Below, piece by piece: positions 57,423-64,000 of a DNA stretch of 64,000 nt. The DNA comes from Agapanthus africanus. Taxonomy: Eukaryota; Streptophyta; Magnoliopsida; Asparagales; Amaryllidaceae. Every line of letters begins with the position of its first letter. Positions within the stretch are counted from its first letter, which is position 1. Location: assembly GCA_030015575.1 (NCBI GenBank), contig CM057338.1:775447864-775511863 (forward strand), written 5' to 3'. Below the pieces are notes generated by a model, which did not search any database, was not told the DNA's origin, and saw only the letters and a list, made by a program, of their open reading frames with translations. The position numbers and the translations under genes were made by a program.

Positions 57423-57837
57423 TGTTAGTTATGTTTATGCCCTAGAGGCCATTGTTGTACATATGATGTATATTATGATGGATGCTTGGATATATACAGA
57501 GAGGACTTTCTTGCTCGTCATGATAGTATGCTATTTGGTTTCACTTTATCTTAACATGTTGACTTGTATTGGTTTACTGCCTTTCTCTCACATGTTGATA
57601 AATCCCTTAGGATATGTACTCGACTACTGGGATTATGATGAGATCATACTAGTGGGGCCATGGTAGTCGATGAGTACATCCTATAAATGTTCATAGTCGA
57701 GGGTATATCGAGACAGGGCATCGATACACCAGAGTAGACTAGCGTATACGCATCTTGACCCATATGATGGGCGATGGATGATCCCATATCCATCGGTGTT
57801 TGACATCAAGGATGGTGTACGGGTGCTCAGTGGAGAC
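57423..57837 (+). repeat. X-type LTR, first 415 bp, cut by G
   Basis: TGTTAGTTATGTTTATGCCC onwards, closely matching 41646-42055. It stops after GTGGAGAC at the G LTR end. The rest lies beyond the window. Confidence 0.88.
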
Positions 57838-59732
57838 TGTAAGTCGATGTACAACACCCCACGACTTGCGGGGAGGCGGAAATATGAAAAACGATCTTGT
57901 TCTTTGCTTAAACATCGACTAACCGCACGAATCGAAGCTAAACGATAACTAACATCAAACATAGTTGTTAACAACTACTATGTAAAGGGATTATACCTAA
58001 AGAACCGTGTCCTTCGTCTTTACGAACTCCTCCTCCTCCTCGGCCTTCTAGAAGTAGTAGACGATCCACCCGAGAGCTTTACTCCAAGCTTAGCCTCTAA
58101 ACTTGAGGCAACTAACCTTCTTTAAGTGCTAATCAAAGAAGCTAGGTGATATAGAGTGAGGGTTATGGTTTAATTAGTCTAACTAATCCTTGTACTCAAC
58201 ACATGAGAGGGGAGGATTAGGGTTTGAAGAGGGAGAGCTTGAGGAGAGAGAAGGTGAAGATCATAATGAAGTGAGAAGAATGAGTTATGATAATATATAT
58301 CAAGCATTTCTTTTATCAAGAAAAGAAAAGAAATGAATTTAACAACCATGCTTGATAATATCTAGTGATGATTCACATCCATGAGTCATTAAGCATTTAT
58401 GATGCATTAATGACATGGATGAATCATCCATATGACTCACTAATCACATTCATTGTATATGCCACCTAAACCTCCTTAGTCACCATCTTCTAGAAGCTTC
58501 TCGCGCAATTACGAGAACGCCCCTCCTTTCCGCAAAAATACAGAAAAACTTTAGACTGTATAAATCCAATAACCGGATACCAGTAACTGGCTTAAACCAA
58601 AGCCGACTGGTAAAAACTGTCCGAAAGTCGTACGTGTGTAAACACACGTATGCGTCCGAACCCTTGTCGTAAAACCATACGACCTCTATATCGTTTCGTC
58701 TGGAGTAGGGAAACTCTCTGTGTGGGACTCTAGAGACTCGACTACTACGCTGGCAGTGGGTTTAACCACAGACCGCAAGCGGCACTAGCTGTACGTAACG
58801 GTCCCCAGGTAGATGTCGATAAGAAGGCCGATGAGGAAACCCATCCGAACTCCTACTGAGTCTGATGTGACAATCTCCATACAGTCCGGTCCGTTCGTCT
58901 AAGACTATCGCATATCGGGCCTAGGGGGCGGCAAGCGTCAGTCCCCTAATAGCGGTATAAGTCGTGTTGGAGCGAAGCCCATTACACCCTGAGAAACTAT
59001 TGGAACCTACCAGCAAATCTCGCTTGCCCTGGCCAGGGACTTTGCGTAATGGCTCTCTGACACAGCGCGATATCAACCCCTAATACCGGGAGAGACGAAT
59101 CCTGTCTAACCGCCACTGCCTCCAAGTGCTCGGGACTGCACCCAACTGCTACCTGTTTGCACGACTCCTTTGAGCCGTGGTAGGGTAGCAATCTAAGAAC
59201 AGTGGGACACACTCGAGGCGAAGTAGCAGTGTCAAGTCTGCGGACTATGCTGTACTCATGTCACCTGGGAATTGTTCACTGACGACTGGTATAAAACCAA
59301 CCAACAGTTCCCTGTGAGTCCTGTCCGGTGTACCCGTAACCTAACGAGCACCTGCATACTATCTCCAGTACGACGTACTGACGGCTGTGGGACAGACCAT
59401 CTCTCCAACTGGGATGAGAAGCGTACACACTAGTCTACTCCGGAGTATCGATGCCCTGTCTCGATAATCCAACGACTAGGGACCTGAATAAGGATGTGCT
59501 TGTAGACTACCCAGCCCCCACTAGTGTGACTGCCATCACAACGCTGGTAGTCAAGCAAGATCCTAAGAGCTCTATCAATACGTATACTCACATATTAAGA
59601 TAGAAAAAACCAAGTAGCATACTACTATGTTTAGCAAGACTGTTATACACATGTGAATATCCCAAGCTTCCATTAAGTAATATACAAACTAGTATGATAC
59701 AGTAATGGCCTTCTAGGGCATAAACACTAACA
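57838..59732 (-). repeat. 3' LTR of G (1,895 bp)
   Basis: Minus strand TGTTAGTGTTTATGCCC...GACTTACA. The start is fixed by the polypurine tract; the end is fixed by the break in the X-type LTR at GTGGAGAC. U3 blocks are shared with D and X. Confidence 0.85.
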
Positions 59733-59748
59733 ATCTCCCACTTGCACT
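59733..59748 (-). other. Polypurine tract of G
   Basis: AGTGCAAGTGGGAGAT on the minus strand, overlapping the stop codon of the RNase H frame (59747) and adjoining the LTR start. Confidence 0.88.
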
Positions 59749-61264
59749 AGGGACATGTACTGGCGTATCGAAGACCGATGATCTCGAGTAGCCTCTCGAA
59801 CTGAATCTGAGGTAGGGCCTTTGTGAATGGATCAGCAATGTTCTCTTCAGAAGCAACTCTCCGAACCTCGATCTCCTGACGATCAATGATCTCCCTGATC
59901 AGGTGATACTGCCTTAAGATGTGTCTGGACTTCTGATGGGACCTTGGTTCCTTTGCTAAAGCTATAGCTCCGTTGTTGTCGCAATACAGAGGTATTGGAT
60001 CAACTATGGTAGGAACCACCTGAAGTTCTGTTAGGAACTTCTTCATCCAGACTGCTTCTTTTGCGGCATCGCAAGCAGCTATATACTCCGCTTCCATCGT
60101 CGAGTCAGCAACGGTGTCCTGCTTGGAGCTCTTCCAGCACACCGCCCCTCCATTGAGGGTAAAGACATAACCCGACATGGACTTGGAATCGTCCTTATCA
60201 CTCTGGAAGCCGGAATCAGCAAAGGCCTCCAACCTGAGGTCTTTTCCGCCGTAAACCAAGAACATCTCCTTAGTCCTTCTCAGGTACTTGAGAATGTTCT
60301 TTACTGCTATCCAGTGCTTCTCCCCTGGGTCTGACTGATACCGGCTTACTACGCTCAGTGCGTAAGCTACATCTGGTCTGGTGCACAACATTGCATACGT
60401 TATAGAGCTTACCGCAGAAGCGTAGGGTATAATAGACATGTGTTCCCTTTCCAAATCAGTCTTGGGAGACATCTCTTTGGAGAGGGTGATTCCGTGACAA
60501 GCCGGTAGATTACCGCGCTTAGAATCTTCCATACTGAATCTTTTCAGTATAGTGTCGATATACCTGGACTGCGAAAGTCCCAACATCCTCTTGGATCTAT
60601 CACGATAGATCCGGATCCCCAGAATGTAAGAGGCATCACCCAGGTCTTTCATGGAGAACGTGTGTGATAAGAATCCTTTGACAGATTGTAGCATAGGAAT
60701 GTCATTTCCTATCAATAGAATGTCATCCACGTACAAGACGAGGAATACGACACTTCTGGCTACAACTTTACTATATATGCACGGTTCATCTGGATTTTTG
60801 ATAAAGTCATATTCTTTGACTGTTTCATCAAAACAGATGTTCCAACTCCGCGATGCCTGCTTTAGTCCATAAATGAACTTAAGCAGCTTGCATACTTTCC
60901 CGCTGCTCCCACTCTGATTGAAACCCTCTGGCTGATCCATATAGACCCACTCTTCTAAATTTCCATTCAGAAAAGCCGTCTTTACGTCCATCTGCCAGAT
61001 TTCATAATTATGGAAGGCAGCAATAGCAAGAAGGACCCGAATGGATTTGAGCATAGCCACTGGAGAAAAAGTTTCGTCATAGTCCAAACCAGGTCTTTGA
61101 CGAAAACCCTTTGCAACAAGTCTAGCCTTATAGGTTTCCACCTGTCCATCTACACCAATCTTTTTCTTGAAGATCCATTTGCATCCTATGGGTTTTACCC
61201 CATCTGGAGCAAAGTCCAAAGTCCATACTTTGTTGGTGTACATGGACTCCATTTCGGTCCGCAT
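59747..61264 (-). CDS. pol: Copia reverse transcriptase and RNase H (3' half of G polyprotein)
   Basis: A 505-codon open stretch counted from the first ATG after the in-frame stop; naturally it is the continuation of the upstream frame (WLDAM lies between). Reverse transcriptase: KWIFKKK near 30, KARLVAKGF at 46-54, QMDVKTAFLNG at 91-101, YGLKQA at 132-137 and catalytic YVDD at 178-181. RNase H: FADSGFQSD with the first Asp, MEAEY with the Glu, YCDNNGA with the second Asp, then SRHI and the C-terminal FTKALP. It copies RNA into cDNA in the capsid and removes the RNA. All catalytic residues I can check are present. As it starts after a stop codon, it would need readthrough or repair to be made. 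Confidence 0.92.
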   Translation of the reverse strand: MRTEMESMYTNKVWTLDFAPDGVKPIGCKWIFKKKIGVDGQVETYKARLVAKGFRQRPGLDYDETFSPVAMLKSIRVLLAIAAFHNYEIWQMDVKTAFLNGNLEEWVYMDQPEGFNQSGSSGKVCKLLKFIYGLKQASRSWNICFDETVKEYDFIKNPDEPCIYSKVVARSVVFLVLYVDDILLIGNDIPMLQSVKGFLSHTFSMKDLGDASYILGIRIYRDRSKRMLGLSQSRYIDTILKRFSMEDSKRGNLPACHGITLSKEMSPKTDLEREHMSIIPYASAVSSITYAMLCTRPDVAYALSVVSRYQSDPGEKHWIAVKNILKYLRRTKEMFLVYGGKDLRLEAFADSGFQSDKDDSKSMSGYVFTLNGGAVCWKSSKQDTVADSTMEAEYIAACDAAKEAVWMKKFLTELQVVPTIVDPIPLYCDNNGAIALAKEPRSHQKSRHILRQYHLIREIIDRQEIEVRRVASEENIADPFTKALPQIQFERLLEIIGLRYASTCP

Positions 61265-61276
61265 TGCATCTAGCCA

Positions 61277-63688
61277 TCATACCGAGTCGCCGCTCTGGAT
61301 GGCCTGCTGGAAGTCAGTAGGTTCATCATCATCTATGATGCAATCCTCTCTATCCCCATCTATGAGAAAACCGTAGTATCTCTCAGGCGGATGAGACGGC
61401 CTACTACTCCTGCGGAGGGGTGCGGGAATGTCCTGTTCTTCTTGAACTACCGGTTCTACCAAACTTTCAGTATTAGTTTGTGGTTCTGGAATTTCTTCCA
61501 ATTCTATTTCGCTCCCACTTGATTTCTTTTCTAAAAACTGATGTTCTAGAAAATGGGCATTACGAGAAACAAATACCTTTTGTTCCTCTGCGTAGTAGAA
61601 TAGATATCCCCTGAAGTTCTTTGGATATCCCACAAACTTACACTTTACTGATCGTGCCTCGAGCTTGTCCACATGCTGCTTTTTAACAAAAGCTGGACAT
61701 CCCCAAATCTTTATATACTGTAGATGGGGTTTCTTCCCGCTCCACATCTGATATGGAGTGGTAGGCACAGTCTTGGTAGGAACCATGTTCAAAAGATATG
61801 CTGCTGATTCTAGCGCATAACCCCAAAAAGATCGCGGTAACTCAGCATTACTCATCATGGATCGTACCATATCCAATAGGGTTCGATTCCGTCTCTCCGA
61901 TACACCGTTATGCTGTGGAGTGTATGGAGGAGTAAGCTGAGAGAGAATTCCTTTCTCTTTTAGGTAACCTAGGAACTCGGCACTCAAGTATTCACCACCT
62001 CGATCAGATCTAAGTGTCTTGATACTTTTGCCGGTTTGGTTTTCTACTTCATTCTTATACTCTTGGAATTTCTCAAAAGCCTCGGATTTATGTTTCATCA
62101 GATAAATCAATCCGTACCTTGAGTAATCATCCGTGAAAGTAATGAAATAGGAAAAACCACCTCTTGCATGTGTAGACATTGGACCGCATACATCGCTGTG
62201 TATGAGTCCTAAGAGCTCGCTCGCTCTTACTCCTTGTCCAGTAAATGGAGTCTTTGTCATCTTTCCTTTGAGACCAGATTGACAAGTGTCATAAGTTTGA
62301 TATTCGAACGAGTCCAAATATCCTTCTCTATGCAACTTAGTCAACCTTCTCTCATTGATGTGACCCAGTCTACAATGCCATAAGAAAGCTTTATTTAAAT
62401 CTGGAGACTTTCTTTTTAGTGTGTTCTGGACATTGAAAATTTGGAGTTGGTTTAAAACATATATACCGTTATTTAGTGTACCGGACCCAATCAAACCATG
62501 ATTAAGGTGGATGTTAACAACATCTTTTACAAACGTGAAATCATAACCTTTATTTGATAACAAGGAAACTGATATGATATTACACGTTAAGCTTGGTACA
62601 AAAAAACAGTTATGTAAAACCAAAATGTGTCCACTCGTCAATCCTAGGTGATAATCCCCGATGGACGCAGCTCCCACGCTAGCTCCGTTAGCAACCTTTA
62701 GGGTCATATCACCTTCCTTCAGCACTCTACGGTTTCTCAGTGCCTGCAATGAATTGCAAATATGAGATCCTGATCCGGTATCCAATACCCAGGAAGTAGA
62801 GTTGATCGACAGACAATTCTCAATTACAAACACATCTGAAGTCGAAGCCACAGCTTGCTTCGGTTCCTGGTTCTTGGCGTTCCACGCCTTGCAATCCTTC
62901 TTCCAGTGCCCTTTCCTGTGACAATGGAAGCACTCATCTTGGCCAACTCCCGGTACCGCAAACTTTTTCTTTCCCTTCCCTCCTACCTTACTAACACCTC
63001 CTCTAGGTTTGGTGGCGGCCTTCTTCTTCCTTCCTTTGGCCCTAGCCTTGGACCCGGAAGAAGATGCACCGCTAACAAACATAGCGGGTGTTTCCCTTGC
63101 TTTCTGCAAGGTGCCCTCTGCACTCCTTAACATGTTCAGGAGTTCCGGAAGTTCAACTTCTTTTCTTTGAAGGTTGAAGTTCAGGATAAACTGGGCGTAG
63201 GTGGGAGGAAGGGACTGGAGAATAAGGTCTGTATAGAGCTCATTGTCCAAAGTCGTCCCAAGGTCTGCGAGCTCTTCAATATAGCCGATCATCTTTAGGA
63301 CATGTTCTCCTACCGATGACCCGACAGCTAACCTCGCTCGAAACAAGTTCTTAGAGGTCTCGTATCTTGCTATACGAGATTGCTCTCCATAAAGTTCCTT
63401 TGTATGGAGAAATATGGCATCTAGTTCCATATCCTCGTGCCTCCTCTGATGTTCATTGTTCATCGAGGCAAGCACGATGCACTTGGCTTTCGCGCAATCA
63501 AAATCCCAGGTTTTGCGGATTTCCTTATCCGCATTACTGGATTTGGGACCAGGGACAGCAGGTGCCGTAGCGGTGAGGACGTACCCCAATTTGTCATAGG
63601 TCAAAGCCATTTTGACATTCCGCAGCCAATCTTTATAGTTTGGCCCTGTCAGTATATTTTTCTCTAAAAGTAACTTAAGTCCAGTCAT
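61277..63688 (-). CDS. gag-pol: Copia gag, protease and integrase (5' half of G polyprotein)
   Basis: Open to 63736, but the likely start is the second ATG (63688) because MTGLKLLLEKNILTGPNYKDWL matches the usual copia Gag beginning. Numbering from 63736: Gag core 17-215, basic stretch 228-258, zinc knuckle CX2CX4HX4C at C269-C282, protease DTG at 319-321 (WVLDTGSGSHIC), integrase zinc finger H454/H459 with C485, but the expected last cysteine is Gly488. Integrase core: D515 (HSDVCGP), D578 (RSDRGGEY), E614 (GVSERRN), spacing D35E. The frame ends at TGA 61279-61277 and carries on in frame. The stop and the Cys-to-Gly change suggest recent inactivation. Confidence 0.92.
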   Translation of the reverse strand: MTGLKLLLEKNILTGPNYKDWLRNVKMALTYDKLGYVLTATAPAVPGPKSSNADKEIRKTWDFDCAKAKCIVLASMNNEHQRRHEDMELDAIFLHTKELYGEQSRIARYETSKNLFRARLAVGSSVGEHVLKMIGYIEELADLGTTLDNELYTDLILQSLPPTYAQFILNFNLQRKEVELPELLNMLRSAEGTLQKARETPAMFVSGASSSGSKARAKGRKKKAATKPRGGVSKVGGKGKKKFAVPGVGQDECFHCHRKGHWKKDCKAWNAKNQEPKQAVASTSDVFVIENCLSINSTSWVLDTGSGSHICNSLQALRNRRVLKEGDMTLKVANGASVGAASIGDYHLGLTSGHILVLHNCFFVPSLTCNIISVSLLSNKGYDFTFVKDVVNIHLNHGLIGSGTLNNGIYVLNQLQIFNVQNTLKRKSPDLNKAFLWHCRLGHINERRLTKLHREGYLDSFEYQTYDTCQSGLKGKMTKTPFTGQGVRASELLGLIHSDVCGPMSTHARGGFSYFITFTDDYSRYGLIYLMKHKSEAFEKFQEYKNEVENQTGKSIKTLRSDRGGEYLSAEFLGYLKEKGILSQLTPPYTPQHNGVSERRNRTLLDMVRSMMSNAELPRSFWGYALESAAYLLNMVPTKTVPTTPYQMWSGKKPHLQYIKIWGCPAFVKKQHVDKLEARSVKCKFVGYPKNFRGYLFYYAEEQKVFVSRNAHFLEHQFLEKKSSGSEIELEEIPEPQTNTESLVEPVVQEEQDIPAPLRRSSRPSHPPERYYGFLIDGDREDCIIDDDEPTDFQQAIQSGDSV

Positions 63689-64000
63689 TTTCAGGGTCGC
63701 TGCAATTAGGAGAGAGAGAAGAAAAATCTTTAGCATGATGCTCTTGCAAGTTTAGAGTGGTTTTTAGTTTATCTAAACTGGATGGCTCCCACTGTTTCTC
63801 GAATCCTTCCTCAAACCATAAAAGAAGAATTAGCCAGGACTATTCTCACCGTACAATACTTGCTTAACCGTTCAGCCAGGCTAGTGTCGATAGTTCGAGG
63901 GAGGTTTTCCAACGCTTTCGCGAAGTTCCTTAATTAAATAACCTCTTTTCTCTGGGGGCGTAACCCCGCTGACACCTTTCTTGACACCTACTTGGTTTAT
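63689..64000 (-). other. Leader of G, incomplete
   Basis: Sequence matches the D leader (GGCTCCCACTGT...AAAAGAAGAATTAG against 56985-57040). A small hairpin with arms GGGG/CCCC occurs near 63954-63968. No primer site is reached. The 16-residue hydrophobic extension upstream of ATG 63688 (63689-63736) is probably untranslated. Confidence 0.6.

Larger units (their letters stand above)
57838..64000 (-). mobile_element. Element G: nearly intact Ty1-copia retrotransposon (5' LTR outside window)
   Basis: Minus strand: leader 64000-63689, gag-protease-integrase 63688-61277, reverse transcriptase-RNase H 61264-59747, polypurine tract, 3' LTR 59732-57838. Domain order with integrase before reverse transcriptase defines copia. 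It is the innermost and therefore youngest layer of the right-hand nest. A single in-frame stop and one lost zinc ligand are the only obvious defects. No primer site is reached before the window ends. Confidence 0.9.

Overview
This is nuclear DNA of a flowering plant, almost certainly from a large, repeat-rich genome and probably from heterochromatin. The evidence is the content: an Athila-type Ty3-gypsy element (an exclusively plant lineage), several long-LTR gypsy-like non-autonomous elements, Ty1-copia elements of related families, and a gag-only element with a tandem-repeat 3' region. I see no host protein gene, rRNA gene or functional tRNA gene. The species cannot be named from the sequence.

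The window is best read as one pile of LTR retrotransposons nested in each other. Left side: element C (starts 1325, TSD candidate TTTAG) was hit in its 3' LTR by Athila-like element B (2789-26313, TSD AATAC). B was hit in its 5' LTR by element A (2881-17471, TSD TAGTT). A was hit in its 5' LTR by a solo LTR, S (11169-14199, TSD CAAGA). Three of these insertions are proven by matching 5-bp duplications and by an uninterrupted second LTR copy. Right side: the 5' LTR of C (from 32826) is cut at 33411 by a copia-like, coding-free element X arranged as LTR-internal-LTR-internal-LTR (34725-42787), preceded by an inverted LTR piece. The last X LTR is cut at 42788 by gag-only element F. F is cut at about 51413 by decayed copia D, D at 57423 by another X-type LTR, and that LTR at 57838 by copia G, which runs out of the window. 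Only 682-1324 is not LTR-retrotransposon DNA.

Coding capacity is low. B keeps gag and protease with three in-frame stops and has lost most of pol. F keeps an intact 499-residue gag and nothing else. G keeps gag, protease, integrase, reverse transcriptase and RNase H with a single in-frame stop. A, C, X and S are non-coding and would depend on proteins supplied in trans. A and C are sister families (LTRs of 4.2-4.4 kb, initiator-Met-tRNA-type primer sites, the same internal layout); X shares LTR sequence with G and D and is probably their non-autonomous relative.

The most unusual signals are structural. F carries about 36 different short perfect hairpins in a row (44063-45237), followed by a palindromic tandem array. 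The leader of D has three hairpins with the same 18-nt loop but different complementary stems. A and C carry arrays of about 36-bp hairpin units. A block of about 300 bp downstream of the primer site is conserved among A, C and both X units although their LTRs are unrelated. X is a two-unit tandem sharing its central LTR.
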